Source: Ancalomicrobiaceae bacterium S20 (GTDB lineage Bacteria; Pseudomonadota; Alphaproteobacteria; Rhizobiales; Ancalomicrobiaceae). From it: 64,000 nt of DNA. The translations under genes and the position numbers were made by a program. This document shows, one piece after another, positions 10,743 through 22,016 of this stretch; positions within the stretch are counted from its first letter, which is position 1; the number at the start of each line of letters is the position of its first letter. The stretch is from NCBI GenBank assembly GCA_040269895.1, contig CP158568.1:3504716-3568715 (forward strand). The letters run 5' to 3'. The notes under the pieces are model-generated. The model saw nothing but the letters and a program-made list of their open reading frames with translations, was not told the DNA's origin and ran no database searches.

Positions 10743-12470
10743 ATGAAATTGTCTCTGAAGGTGAAGCTGGCCCTCGGCTTCGGCGTCCTCATCGTTCTCA
10801 TGGCGGCGCTCGGCACGTTCTCGCTCGTCCAGATCGGGGCGGTGAACGGCAAGGCGCACGAAATCGCGACGAACTGGATGCCGAGCCTCGACGCCTCGCA
10901 TCGGCTGAACACCATCACTTCGGATCTCCGGACCGCCGAGCTGCAGCAGGTCATCGCGCATGACGAAGCCGGCAAGAAGAAGTGGCTCGGCGAGATGAAC
11001 CGGTTGGCCGAGAACGTCGCCAAGGAAGAGGCGGCGTATGAGAAGCTGATCGCTGCGCCGGAAGAAAAGGCGCTCTACGATGGCTTTGTCCAGAAATGGA
11101 AGGACTACCTGAAGCTCCACGCCAAGGCGGTCGAGTTCGCGACGCGCAACGAGACCGACAAGGCCATGGAGATCTACGACGGCGAGGCCAGCAAGGTCTA
11201 TGAGGAGATGTCGCACGCGCTGGACAAGCTCGTCGAGTTCAACAGCAAGGGCGGCAATGCCGCCGCCGACGACGGCTCCGCGATCTACGCGGCCGCCAAG
11301 CTGTTCGTCATGAGCGGCCTCGGCGTCTGCGTCGTGCTCGGCTTCGGCATCGCCTTCATGATCACCCGCGACATCTTGAAGACCCTCGGCGGCGAGCCGG
11401 ACTACACCCGCCATGTGGTCCGCGAGATCGCCGACGGCAATCTGACCGTCGAGGTCAAGGTGCGCCCCGGCGACACGACCAGCCTGATCGCCGCCGTCCA
11501 GGAGATGGTCGCCCGCCTCTCGGGCGTGGTCGGCGATGCGCTCTCGGCCTCCGACAACGTGTCGGCCGGCAGCCAGCAGCTCTCCTCGGCTTCCGAGCAG
11601 ATCGCCCAGGGCGCGAGCGAACAGGCCGCCGCAGCGGAAGAGGCCTCGGCCTCGATGGAAGAGATGGCCTCCAACATCAAGCAGAACGCCGACAACGCCG
11701 CCCAGACCGAGAAGATCGCCCGCCAGTCGGCCAAGGACGCCGAGGTTTCCGGCGACGCGGTCAATCGCGCGGTCAAGGCGATGAGCGTCATCGCCGAGAA
11801 GATCTCGATCGTGCAGGAAATCGCCCGTCAGACCGACCTGCTCGCCCTCAACGCCGCGGTCGAGGCCGCGCGCGCCGGCGAACACGGCAAGGGCTTTGCG
11901 GTCGTCGCCTCGGAAGTCCGCAAGCTCGCGGAACGCTCGCAGGCGGCTGCGGCCGAGATTTCGCAGATGTCCGGCGATACCGTGAAGTCCGCGCAGGAAG
12001 CCGGCGAGATGCTGAGCCGGCTGGTGCCGGACATCCGCAAGACCGCCGAACTGGTCTCCGAGATCTCGGCCGCCTGCCGCGAGCAGGATATCGGCGCCGC
12101 GCAGATCAACCAGGCGATCCAGCAGCTCGACAAGGTGACCCAGCAGAACGCCGGTGCCTCGGAAGAGATGTCGGCGACTTCGGAAGAGCTCGCCGCCCAG
12201 GCCGAGGAGCTGCAGAGCTCGATCGCCTTCTTCCGGGTCGACGGCATCGAGACGTCCGCCAAGAAGTCCGCCCCGGCGCGCAAGCCGGCGGCGAAATCGG
12301 GCCTGTCCCATCCGGTCGCGCACATGGCTGCGTCTCCGGCCAGGAAGCCGGCCGCGCCGATGAAGAAGCCGACCGTCGCCGCCCAGCAGGAGCGCGCCCG
12401 CGGGTTCGCCCTCGACATGGCGATGGGCGGTCCGGATGCCGACGACGCCAAGTTCAGGGAGATCGCATGA
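10743..12470 (+). CDS. Methyl-accepting chemotaxis protein (receptor 3)
   Basis: 575 residues from ATG 10743; an upstream in-frame start at 10671 would add 24 residues without coding character and is rejected. A membrane segment lies at 8-30, then a charged helical periplasmic domain (about 35-190, four-helix-bundle type), a second membrane segment near 190-212, HAMP, and a signalling domain nearly identical to its two neighbours. The tail is [20 protein letters not shown]. Its stop overlaps the following cheW start (ATGATGA at 12467-12473), suggesting coupled expression of this receptor with the second CheW. Confidence 0.93.
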   Translation: MKLSLKVKLALGFGVLIVLMAALGTFSLVQIGAVNGKAHEIATNWMPSLDASHRLNTITSDLRTAELQQVIAHDEAGKKKWLGEMNRLAENVAKEEAAYEKLIAAPEEKALYDGFVQKWKDYLKLHAKAVEFATRNETDKAMEIYDGEASKVYEEMSHALDKLVEFNSKGGNAAADDGSAIYAAAKLFVMSGLGVCVVLGFGIAFMITRDILKTLGGEPDYTRHVVREIADGNLTVEVKVRPGDTTSLIAAVQEMVARLSGVVGDALSASDNVSAGSQQLSSASEQIAQGASEQAAAAEEASASMEEMASNIKQNADNAAQTEKIARQSAKDAEVSGDAVNRAVKAMSVIAEKISIVQEIARQTDLLALNAAVEAARAGEHGKGFAVVASEVRKLAERSQAAAAEISQMSGDTVKSAQEAGEMLSRLVPDIRKTAELVSEISAACREQDIGAAQINQAIQQLDKVTQQNAGASEEMSATSEELAAQAEELQSSIAFFRVDGIETSAKKSAPARKPAAKSGLSHPVAHMAASPARKPAAPMKKPTVAAQQERARGFALDMAMGGPDADDAKFREIA

Positions 12471-12964
12471 TGAAGACCGGTGGCAGCGAAACCCAATTCG
12501 TCACCTTCGCGCTTGGTTCTGAAGTCTTCGCGGTGCCGGTCTCGGTCGTCCGCGAGATCCTCGACCATGAGGAGGTGTTCCGGATCCCGAGCGGGCCGGC
12601 CTATCTGCTGGGCTTGAGGAACGTGCGCGGCCAGGGCGTGCCCGTGATCGACCTGCGCCTGCGCCTCGGCCTCTCCAAGACCGAGCCGACGCCGCACACG
12701 CGCGTGCTGGTGGTCGACGTTCCGGTCGCCGGCCGCGTGCTGACGCTCGGCCTCGTCGCCGATCGCGTGTTCGAGGTGGCCGCCTTCACGTCCGACCAGA
12801 TCGAGACCGCGCCGGACATCGGCGTGGCCTGGAACTCGGACTACATCGAAGGCGTGGTCCGCCGCGACGCGAGCTTCGCGGTGATCATCAGCCTCGCCCG
12901 CCTGCTCACCGAGACCGAGGTCGTCGCGCTCGCCGCGACCCAGGGCAAGGCGCAGGCGGCCTGA
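12467..12964 (+). CDS. cheW: Chemotaxis coupling protein CheW (second copy)
   Basis: 165 residues, a compact CheW domain: [40 protein letters not shown] and [13 protein letters not shown] are the family's conserved strands. It differs clearly in sequence from the CheW at 6169, so the cluster may build arrays with two coupling proteins of different specificity. It overlaps the preceding receptor gene by four bases. Confidence 0.92.
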   Translation: MMKTGGSETQFVTFALGSEVFAVPVSVVREILDHEEVFRIPSGPAYLLGLRNVRGQGVPVIDLRLRLGLSKTEPTPHTRVLVVDVPVAGRVLTLGLVADRVFEVAAFTSDQIETAPDIGVAWNSDYIEGVVRRDASFAVIISLARLLTETEVVALAATQGKAQAA

Positions 12965-13025
12965 TCGGCCCGTCCGTCCCAGCAAATCCCTGCCAGCACC
13001 CCCCTTGCCGGCAGACACCTGAACG

Positions 13026-13059
13026 GGAGGTCGGCGACGATTCCGTCGCCGACGGCTCC
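13026..13059 (+). other. Stable hairpin between cheW and cheR
   Basis: GTCGGCGACG (13030-13039) and CGTCGCCGAC (13044-13053) form a perfect 10-bp stem with an ATTC tetraloop. The stem can be extended by GGAG/CTCC across a two-base bulge. No T run follows. It may modulate read-through into cheRB; the role is inferred. Confidence 0.5.
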
Positions 13060-13127
13060 TCGACCAGACGCGCGCGAGCGATCGCGGCGAACCCGCGGTG
13101 GCGTCCCTGCGCCGGGAGAGTACATCA

Positions 13128-15150
<2,023 letters not shown>

Positions 15151-15177
15151 GCCTCGAACCGTGCAGAGGCGCCGACG

Positions 15178-16005
15178 TCAGCGGATGCCGGCGCGCAGGA
15201 AGGATTGCACGAACTGGCGCTGGAAGATCAGGAAGGCGGCGAGCAGCGGCGCGGAGGTCAGCAGCGTCGCCGCGGTGATCACCGACCAGTCGATGCCCTG
15301 ATCGACCGAGGAGAACACCGACAGGCCGACAGTCAGCGGTCGGGTCTCGACCGAATTGGTGATGATCAGCGGCCACAGGAAGTTGTTCCAATGGTAGCTG
15401 ACCTGGACGAGACCGTAGGCGAGATAGATCGGCCGCGCGGCCGGTACGTAGACGCGCCAGAGCACACCGAAGGTGCCGCATCCCTCGATGCGGGCCGCTT
15501 CCTCCAGTTCCTTCGGCACGGTCTTGAAGGTCTGCCGGAGCAGGAAGATGCCGAAGGCCGAGGTCAGGTAGGGCAGCGCGATGCCCCAGAGCGTATCGAC
15601 CGCGCCGAGCGCCTTCATGGTGCGATAGTTGGCGACCGCCAGGATCTCGGGCGCGATCATCAATTGCAGCAGGATCGCCGCGAACAGCAGGTCGCGGCCG
15701 CGAAATTCGAGCCGTGCCAGAGCGAAGGCCGCCATGGTGCCGAGCACGATCTGCGCGACGACGATCACCGCGACCAGCGCGACCGTATTGAGAAAGTAGC
15801 GCGCGAAGGGCGCCGCCGCCCAGGCGCGCTCGAAATTCTCGAGCGTCAGCGGCGCGAAGAGCTCGAAGCGTGTCGCATAGGCCGGCGGGTGGAACGCGGT
15901 CCAGACCGCGTAGACGAGCGGCAGCAGCCAAAGGATGCCGAGCGCCCAAGCGGCGGCGGTGTCCAGCACATGGCCGAGGGAGAGGCGTTTCGAGGCCGCG
16001 CTCAC
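15178..16005 (-). CDS. ABC transporter permease, UgpE/MalG family
   Basis: 275 residues from GTG 16005, which overlaps the stop of the upstream permease in a GTGA junction. About six membrane segments are visible, with the transporter signature EEAARIEGCGTFGVLWRVYVP (the EAA loop contacting the ATPase). It is the second permease of an ATPase, binding protein, permease, permease operon read leftwards. It ends 27 bases from the convergent cheB. The family imports sugars, polyols or glycerol-3-phosphate. A longer open frame spanning both permeases in another frame is an artefact. Confidence 0.9.
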   Translation of the reverse strand: MSAASKRLSLGHVLDTAAAWALGILWLLPLVYAVWTAFHPPAYATRFELFAPLTLENFERAWAAAPFARYFLNTVALVAVIVVAQIVLGTMAAFALARLEFRGRDLLFAAILLQLMIAPEILAVANYRTMKALGAVDTLWGIALPYLTSAFGIFLLRQTFKTVPKELEEAARIEGCGTFGVLWRVYVPAARPIYLAYGLVQVSYHWNNFLWPLIITNSVETRPLTVGLSVFSSVDQGIDWSVITAATLLTSAPLLAAFLIFQRQFVQSFLRAGIR

Positions 16006-16934
16006 CGATAATGCACTCCCCGGCCGGCGATCAGGAACTGCACCAGCGCGAGCAGCGCAAGCAAGCCGACCAGCACCATGGTCAGCGCGGTCGCCTGGCC
16101 CTGGTCCCAGAACTTGAAGCCCGTCTCGTAGAGGTGGAAGAGCAGCACGTTGGTGGCGTTGTCCGGACCGCCGCCGGTCATCAGGAAGATGTGGTCGATG
16201 GTGCGGAACGCATTGATCACCGCGTTGACCAGCACGAACAGCGTCACCGGCATCAACAGCGGCCAGGTCACGCGCCGGAAGAAGGTGAAGCGCGAGGCGC
16301 CCTCGATGGTCGCGGCCTCGCGCAGCTCCGGCGGGATCTGCTGGAGCGCGGCGAGGTAGAAGATCATGAAGAAGCCGGCTTCCTTCCAGATTGCCACGAT
16401 CATCACCGCCGGCAGCGCCGTCGACGGGGTGCCGAGCCAGTTGCCGGCCGCGAAGCCGAACAGCCGGCCGATCTGATCGATCAGGCCATAGTCGGGTGTG
16501 TAGAAGAACAGCCAGATGTTGCCGACGGCGATCATCGGCAGCACGGTCGGGGTGAAATAGGCCATGCGCAGGAGCGCGCGGCCGGGGGCGCGGCCGTTGA
16601 CCCAGAGCGCCATGGCGAGGGCCAGGCCGACCGCCGCGGGGATCGTGCCGGCGGCGTAGACCGCGTTGTTGGCGAGCGACTTCCAGAAGATCGGGTCCGC
16701 GACCAGCGCCTCGTAATTGTCGAGGCCGACGAAGCGCGCCGGCCGGGCGCCCTTCGGCGTCGAGAAGAAGCTGTCGATCAGCGTTCGGACGGTCGGGATG
16801 TGGGTGAAGGCCGCGAAGATCACGACCGAGGGCAGGAGCAGCAGCCACGCCTCGGTCGATTGCAGCCACGCGCGCCGGCGCGCCGCCGGGCGGCGGGTGG
16901 GCGAGACGGCGGCGTCTGCTGTTGCGTCGGTCAC
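16002..16934 (-). CDS. ABC transporter permease, UgpA/MalF family
   Basis: 310 residues from GTG 16934. An Arg-rich cytoplasmic N-terminus (PTRRPAARRR) precedes six predicted membrane segments, the first being AWLLLLPSVVIFAAF. The EAA loop reads REAATIEGASRFTFFRRVTW. It pairs with the UgpE-type permease downstream, whose start overlaps this stop, and lies 62 bases after the binding-protein gene. Together they form the inner-membrane channel of a carbohydrate or glycerol-phosphate importer. Confidence 0.9.
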   Translation of the reverse strand: MTDATADAAVSPTRRPAARRRAWLQSTEAWLLLLPSVVIFAAFTHIPTVRTLIDSFFSTPKGARPARFVGLDNYEALVADPIFWKSLANNAVYAAGTIPAAVGLALAMALWVNGRAPGRALLRMAYFTPTVLPMIAVGNIWLFFYTPDYGLIDQIGRLFGFAAGNWLGTPSTALPAVMIVAIWKEAGFFMIFYLAALQQIPPELREAATIEGASRFTFFRRVTWPLLMPVTLFVLVNAVINAFRTIDHIFLMTGGGPDNATNVLLFHLYETGFKFWDQGQATALTMVLVGLLALLALVQFLIAGRGVHYR

Positions 16935-16996
16935 GGGTGGCGAACGTCCAGGCAGGAGGCGGACCCGCCGGCACGGAGCCGGCGGGCCGATCTCGA

Positions 16997-18279
16997 TCAG
17001 GGATAGGGCTTCAGGATGCGGTCGGCCTCGGCCTGCGCATCCTTCATCGCCTGCGCCGGCGTCTTGGCGAGCGTCAGCGCGGCCTGGAGATTGTCGTTGA
17101 GCGCCTTGGCGACCCGCTGGTTCTCATGGGTCGAGAGCTCGGCGACCGCGTGGGCGAGCTGGTCGCGGGCGACGGCGGCGGCCGGGAACTCGGCGATATA
17201 GGCCTTCATCGCCGGGGTCTCGAAGGCGGCCGGCGAGACCGCGACATAGCCGGTGGCGATCGACCACTGCGCCGCGCGCTCCGGGGTCGTCATCCACTTG
17301 ACGAACTCGACCACGGCCTTCTGCTGATCCGGATTGGAACCCTTGAACATGTAGAAGTTGCCGCCGCCGGTCGGGCTGCCGCGGCGCTTGTTCGCCGGCA
17401 GCATCGCGACGCCGAACGGGAATTTGGCGTTGGTGCGCACGTTGGTCAGGTTGCCGGTGGTCTGCCACATCATCGCGGTCTTCCCTTCCAGGAAGTCCTT
17501 CGGCGTGGTGCCCCACTCGACGATGCCGGTCGGGTGAACCTTGTCCTTGACCGACAGGTCGACCCAGTACTGCAGCGCCTCGACGACCTCGGGTTTGTCG
17601 AAGGCGACCTTGTTGCCGGCCGCATTCATCAGCTCGACGCCGTTCGGCGTGGTCAGGCCCTGGAACAGCCAATAGGGGAAGCCCGAGGACGGGATCTCGA
17701 CGCCCCAGCGGGTGACGTTGCCGTTCGCGTCGCGCTTGGTCAGCTTGGCCGCCATCTCGCGCATCTCGGTCCAGGTCGCCGGCGCCTTCTCCGGATCGAG
17801 GCCGGCCTCCTTGAAGGCCTCCTTGTTCCAGTAGAGCACGATGGTCGAGCGCTGGAACGGGATGCCCCAGGTCTTGCCGCCGGTCTGGCTGTTGGCCATG
17901 AAGCCCGGATAGAAGCTCGCGAACCACGCCTTGGCGTCGGCACCGGCGGCCTCGTCGAACGGCAGGACGGCGTCCTCGTCGATCAGCGTGTACATGTCGG
18001 TCGACAGCGCGACCGCAACGTTCGGGGCGCTGCCGCCCTTCACCGCGGTCAGGATCTTGGCGATCGTGTCCTGATACGAGCCGGAATAGACCGCCTCGAC
18101 CTTGACGTCCGGATGAGCCTTCTCGAACTCGGCGACCATGCCGTCGACGATCTTCGTCACCGGGCCGCCGACCGCGACCGGGTAATAGAAGGTGATCTTG
18201 GTCGCGGCCGCGGCGGCGGTCGAGACGAGGCCGGCGGCGAGCGCGGCGGCGGCGAGAAGGTGCGGCGGCTCAGGATCAT
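16997..18279 (-). CDS. ABC transporter substrate-binding protein, UgpB-like (apparent frameshift in signal peptide)
   Basis: The mature protein (family-1 solute-binding fold) is intact from about 18220 to the stop at 16997 and begins ATKITFYYPVAVGGPVTKIV. The natural start is ATG 18279, which overlaps the stop of the ATPase gene (ATGA) and encodes MILSRRTF. That frame is one base out of phase with the hydrophobic signal sequence LLAAAALAAGLVSTAAAA that follows. Restoring one base near 18255-18263 yields a normal 427-residue precursor. No alternative start exists in the downstream frame before GTG 18160, which would lack the signal peptide. Either a sequencing error or a real lesion abolishing export. 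Substrate probably glycerol-3-phosphate or a sugar. Confidence 0.8.
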
Positions 18280-19337
18280 GGCGTGACGGTCTCTCTTGCG
18301 AGGGGAGCGGGACGGACGGGGGGTGAGGAAAGGAGCGCGGGCGCGTCGATCCGGCGGCCGGTCGCGACGTCGAACCGGTGTTCGTCGGCCGCGTCCCAGG
18401 CGAGGCCGACGGTCTCGCCTGGACGCGCGGAGGCGCGGCCGGGGAGACGCGCCGCGACAGTCGTGCCGTCGGCGAGCGCGACCATCACGACCGTGTCGGC
18501 GCCGAGATACTCGACGCTCGCGACCCGGCCGGTCCGATGCCCCTCCGACGGGGCGGTGAGACGGACGTGCTCGGCGCGGACGCCGAGACGATGAGCGTCG
18601 CCCTCGGCCGCGAGAATGTTCATCGCCGGCGCGCCGATGAAGCGGGCGACGAACAGGCTCGCCGGCCGCTCGTAGAGCTCGACCGGCGAACCGTTCTGCT
18701 CGATGCGGCCGCCGTTCATCAGGATCACCCGGTCGGCCATGGTCATGGCCTCGGTCTGATCATGGGTGACGTAGATCATCGTCATGCCGAGCCGCTGCTG
18801 CAGCGCGCGGATTTCGAGCCGCATCTCGCCGCGCAGCTGCGCGTCGAGGTTCGACAGCGGCTCGTCCATCAGGCAGATCGGCTGTTCGGCCGCGATCGCG
18901 CGGGCAAGCGCAACGCGCTGGCGCTGGCCGCCGGAAAGTTGAGCCGGCTTACGGTCGAGATAGTCGCCGAGGCCGACGAGGCCCGCGACCTGCGCCAGGC
19001 GCTGCCGGCGCACCGCCTTCGGCACGCCCCGGACGCGCAGGCCGAAGATGATGTTCTCGGCGACATCGAGGTGCGGGAACAGCGCGTAGGACTGGAACAC
19101 CATCGCGATGCGCCGGTCCTTCGGCGCCAGCGGCGCGACGTCGGTGCCCTCGATCAGGATCCGCCCGGCGCTCGGATCCTCGAGGCCGGCGATCAGGCGC
19201 AGCATGGTGGACTTGCCGCAGCCGGACGGGCCGAGCAGCACGCAGAACTCGCCCGCCTCGACCGCGAAGGAAATGTCGTCGACGACCGTCTTCGCGTCGA
19301 AGGCCTTGCTCAGATGCTCGACGCGGATCTCGCTCAC
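18276..19337 (-). CDS. ugpC: ABC transporter ATP-binding protein, UgpC/MalK family
   Basis: 353 residues. Walker [11 protein letters not shown]-loop VFQSYALFPH, signature [14 protein letters not shown], Walker [16 protein letters not shown] and switch histidine in YVTHDQTEAM are all present. A C-terminal regulatory (TOBE) domain starts after PAMNILAAEG and includes GVRAEHVRLT. It powers the importer encoded by the three genes downstream. Having the ATPase first is unusual, since ugp operons normally read B-A-E-C. The last residues are Pro-rich and the stop overlaps the binding-protein start. The symbol is given by family only. Confidence 0.85.
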   Translation of the reverse strand: MSEIRVEHLSKAFDAKTVVDDISFAVEAGEFCVLLGPSGCGKSTMLRLIAGLEDPSAGRILIEGTDVAPLAPKDRRIAMVFQSYALFPHLDVAENIIFGLRVRGVPKAVRRQRLAQVAGLVGLGDYLDRKPAQLSGGQRQRVALARAIAAEQPICLMDEPLSNLDAQLRGEMRLEIRALQQRLGMTMIYVTHDQTEAMTMADRVILMNGGRIEQNGSPVELYERPASLFVARFIGAPAMNILAAEGDAHRLGVRAEHVRLTAPSEGHRTGRVASVEYLGADTVVMVALADGTTVAARLPGRASARPGETVGLAWDAADEHRFDVATGRRIDAPALLSSPPVRPAPLARETVTP

Positions 19338-19808
19338 CGACGGCCCCAGGATGCGGAAGAAGGCTCCCGCGCGTGGTCACGGCGGGCAAAGGCGAGCCTT
19401 GTCCTAGAAGCGGCGGATCACAGATTTGTGTCAGTCGCGACCCGTGGCGAGGGGACTCATCACAGGCTGTAACGACCTGAAAACACCTCGGCTTCTGCGG
19501 CATCGCATGCGATGCATTGCCGGCTTGAGCGTCGTTTGCCCACGTTTTGAGCGCGGCTGCGACGGCGGCTCGGACGCCGAAAGGCCGTGCGCGCCGGGAA
19601 TCCGCCGATGCGCCATTTGGCATGCCCATTGCTGGAGAAGCGTGCAGCGCAGAGCGGTTAGCTCTTATCGGGTTGGCGTGCCCATCGTCGGGATCCCGCA
19701 AGCGGTTCCGGCCATGGCACCGCTCATGGCTGGTATCGCGACGGCTCAACGGTGAGGTTCGAGTCGGGCGCGGGGTCCCATGCGGTTCCAACAGGACCGG
19801 AGGGGACC
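19338..19808. promoter_or_regulatory. Divergent intergenic region between the Ugp-like and NitT-type transporters
   Basis: The 471 bases hold no convincing gene. A perfect 16-bp palindrome GCATCGCATGCGATGC sits at 19500-19515, about 160 bases before the - strand operon and 290 before the + strand operon, and is a candidate operator. Both operons must start here. I searched by eye for ykkC-type riboswitch signatures, because such transporters can carry them, and did not find a convincing one. Confidence 0.45.
19500..19515. promoter_or_regulatory. Perfect 16-bp palindrome, candidate operator
   Basis: GCATCGCATGCGATGC reads identically on both strands. Its location between two divergent transport operons makes a dimeric repressor site plausible. 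No regulator gene adjoins it, so the binding protein is unknown. Confidence 0.4.
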
Positions 19809-20864
19809 ATGTGCGATCGTGATGGGACTTTTTATCGGAACTTCTCTCGTCGCAGCTTCCTGAAGACCACCGCGGCCGCCTCGGCGACCGTGGCGCTGCC
19901 CGCCCATCTCGCCGGGCTCCTGATGCCGACGCCGGCCTTCGCCGCGACCACCGTCAAGGCGACGCACGGCTCGGGCTTCTGCAACATGGGCATCTTCCTG
20001 GCCAAGGAGCGCGCGCTCGCGAAGGCCGACGGCGTCGACCTCGAATTCGTCGTCACCCCGTCGAACACCGAGATCACCACCATGTTCGGCGCCGGTCTCG
20101 TCGACATCTCGATGATCCCGTATTCGAACTTCATGACGCTCTACGACGCCGGCGCGCCGGTGAAGATCGTCGCCGGCGGCGGCGTGCAGGGCTGCATCAT
20201 CGTGGCCAAGGAAGGCATCAAGTCGGCCGCCGACCTGAAGGGCAAGACCTTCGGCACCTTCCAGGCCGACACGCTCGAGGTGCTGCCCTACGACTACCTC
20301 AAGAAGGCCGGCCTGTCGTTCAAGGACGTCGACATCAAGTATCTCGACACCTCGCCGGAACTGGCCCAGGCCTTCCTCGCCGGCGCGATCGACGCGATCT
20401 GCCACATCGAGCCCTACGCGACGCAGTGCGTCACCGGCCGCAAGGGCGCAACCATCCTCTCCGACGGCACCGATCTCTACGGCCCGGGCTACTCGGATTG
20501 CGTGCTCGCGGTCCGCACCCCGCTGATCGAGAAGAACCCGGCCGCCGTGAAGGCGATCATCAAGGCGCTGTTCGTCGCGCAGTCCCAGGCCGAGAAGGAC
20601 AAGGACGCCGCGCTCAAGGACACGGTCGGCAAGTACTACAAGACCTCGATGGACGCGGCGATCAACGCCTCGAACAAGCAGCCGCTCTGCGTCGACCAGC
20701 GCAACCAGACCCAGTTCATCATCGACCGCGGCACGTCGATGCAGGAGCTCGGCTACGTCAAGAAGGCGCCGGACAAGGGCGCGTTCGAGTGGTCGCTGCT
20801 GGAGTCCGTGATCGCCGAGAACAAGGCGCTCTACGACGGCCTCAAGTGGAAGTCCGCGGCCTGA
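19809..20864 (+). CDS. NitT/TauT-type ABC transporter substrate-binding protein with Tat signal
   Basis: 351 residues from ATG 19809, just after GGAGGGG (19799-19805). The N-terminus has a twin-arginine export motif SRRSFLKT followed by a hydrophobic stretch ending near AFAATT. The body is a class-II binding fold of the NMT1/TauA kind: THGSGFCNMGIFLAKERALA and FGAGLVDISMIPYS are typical. Relatives bind nitrate, sulfonates, pyrimidines or other N-containing compounds. Tat export suggests it folds in the cytoplasm. Here it heads an operon with permease, ATPase, nitrilase-like hydrolase and amidohydrolase, pointing to an imported compound with hydrolysable C-N bonds. The exact ligand is unknown. 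Confidence 0.87.
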   Translation: MCDRDGTFYRNFSRRSFLKTTAAASATVALPAHLAGLLMPTPAFAATTVKATHGSGFCNMGIFLAKERALAKADGVDLEFVVTPSNTEITTMFGAGLVDISMIPYSNFMTLYDAGAPVKIVAGGGVQGCIIVAKEGIKSAADLKGKTFGTFQADTLEVLPYDYLKKAGLSFKDVDIKYLDTSPELAQAFLAGAIDAICHIEPYATQCVTGRKGATILSDGTDLYGPGYSDCVLAVRTPLIEKNPAAVKAIIKALFVAQSQAEKDKDAALKDTVGKYYKTSMDAAINASNKQPLCVDQRNQTQFIIDRGTSMQELGYVKKAPDKGAFEWSLLESVIAENKALYDGLKWKSAA

Positions 20865-20976
20865 GCGACGGATCGGCTCCGGCGTCGGGCGCGGCGTCTC
20901 TCCTCTCCCCGCCCGCCCGACCCGGCCTTTCCCGTCGATCGGTCGCTCCAGATCCCTTTGAAAACGCAAGCCCTTT

Positions 20977-21003
20977 CCGATCAGTGCGTTTCACGCTGAT
21001 CGG
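20977..21003 (+). other. Hairpin between binding-protein and permease genes
   Basis: CCGATCAG (20977-20984) and CTGATCGG (20996-21003) pair perfectly, with two further pairs inside. It sits in the 213-base gap after the binding-protein gene. Such hairpins often protect the upstream message so that the binding protein is made in excess over the permease. No T run follows. Confidence 0.45.
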
Positions 21004-21077
21004 GCCTTGCTCTGATCGAGACCGCCGGCACGGCCCCGTGCCGACGCATCCGAAACCGGGGGCTTTCCGAGGACGTC

Positions 21078-22016
21078 ATGACCATGACTGCAGACATCGC
21101 GCCGCCCGGCGGCGCTGCGGCCGGGCCGCTCGACCGATCCGGCGGTGGATCGGTCGGCGGCCCCGCACCGGCGCGGCCCCGCCTCTCCAAGACCGTGAAG
21201 CGGCGGCTCGCCGGCCTCTTTTGGGGCATGGCCTCGATCGGCCTGTTCGCCGGGATCTGGGAGCTGCTCTGGTATCTCGATCTCGCCAATCCGCTGCTCT
21301 TGCCGCCGCCGCACCTGTTCCTGCAGGACATTCCGGGCACGCTGAAGTTCTTCGACCGGTCGAACAAGGTCGGTTCGGTCGCGACCGGCGGCGGGCTCGG
21401 CGCGCTGCTGATCACCATGGGCTGGACGACGTTCCGCGTGATGGTCGGCCTCGGCCTCGGCTTCGTGCTCGGCACGGCGGTCGGCGCGCTGATCCATTAT
21501 GTGAAGATCGCGCGCAACCTGCTGCTGCCGACCATCCTGCTCCTGGCGCCGGTGTCGCCGGTCGCCTGGCTGCCGGTGGCGATCTTCGTGTTCGGCATCG
21601 GCGACGTGCCGGCGATCTTCCTCGTCTTCATCACGGTGTTCTTCGCCATCGTGCTGTCGACCGGGTCGCAGATCGCCAGCGTGCCGAAGAATTATCTGCA
21701 CGTCGCGCGCATCATGGGCGCGACCGAGCGGCAGACCTTCTGGCGCGTGATCCTGCCGGCGATCCTGCCGAGCCTGTTCATGACGATCCGGCTGAACCTG
21801 TTCGGCGCCTGGATGGTGGTGCTGATCGCCGAGGCGGTCGGCGTCGGAACGGGCCTCGGCCAGATCACCTCGATGGCGCGCGCCACCTTCAACGCCAAGC
21901 TCGTGTTCTTCACCATGGCGATCATCGGCGTCCTCGGCTTCCTGTCCGACTGGGCGCTGCGCACCGTGCAGCGGAAGATGCTGTGGTGGGTCGCTCCCGA
22001 CGGAGGTTCCCGATGA
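21078..22016 (+). CDS. NitT/TauT-type ABC transporter permease
   Basis: 312 residues. A cytoplasmic Gly/Pro-rich N-terminus of about 45 residues precedes roughly six membrane segments, including GMASIGLFAGIWELLWYL and LLPTILLLAPVSPVAWLPVA. The permease loop (ARIMGATERQTFWRVILPAI) is characteristic of the SsuC/TauC/NrtB group. It forms the channel with the ATPase encoded next, whose ATG overlaps this stop (ATGA, 22013-22016). ATG 21084 is an alternative start two codons in. Confidence 0.9.
   Translation: MTMTADIAPPGGAAAGPLDRSGGGSVGGPAPARPRLSKTVKRRLAGLFWGMASIGLFAGIWELLWYLDLANPLLLPPPHLFLQDIPGTLKFFDRSNKVGSVATGGGLGALLITMGWTTFRVMVGLGLGFVLGTAVGALIHYVKIARNLLLPTILLLAPVSPVAWLPVAIFVFGIGDVPAIFLVFITVFFAIVLSTGSQIASVPKNYLHVARIMGATERQTFWRVILPAILPSLFMTIRLNLFGAWMVVLIAEAVGVGTGLGQITSMARATFNAKLVFFTMAIIGVLGFLSDWALRTVQRKMLWWVAPDGGSR

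Larger units (their letters stand above)
7651..12470 (+). repeat. Three near-identical copies of the receptor signalling domain
   Basis: The 3' ~920-940 bases of the three receptor genes (about 7651-8571, 9742-10674 and 11530-12470) are nearly identical in protein and very similar in DNA, while their 5' sensor halves differ. Long runs of identical bases, for example from GTCAGTCGGCCAAGGACGCG (7839 and 9942), point to recent duplication or ongoing gene conversion. These are direct repeats able to recombine. Confidence 0.85.

Noticed and set aside
15178-16974. Apparent 598-residue protein covering both Ugp-like permeases
   Set aside because: Its N-terminal half is an off-frame reading of the 16002-16934 permease. 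The real second permease starts at GTG 16005 with a GTGA overlap.
19338-19808. Possible guanidine (ykkC) or other riboswitch upstream of the NitT-type operon
   Set aside because: I could not find the conserved helices or loop motifs; only a symmetric 16-bp DNA palindrome stands out. A covariance-model search would settle it.
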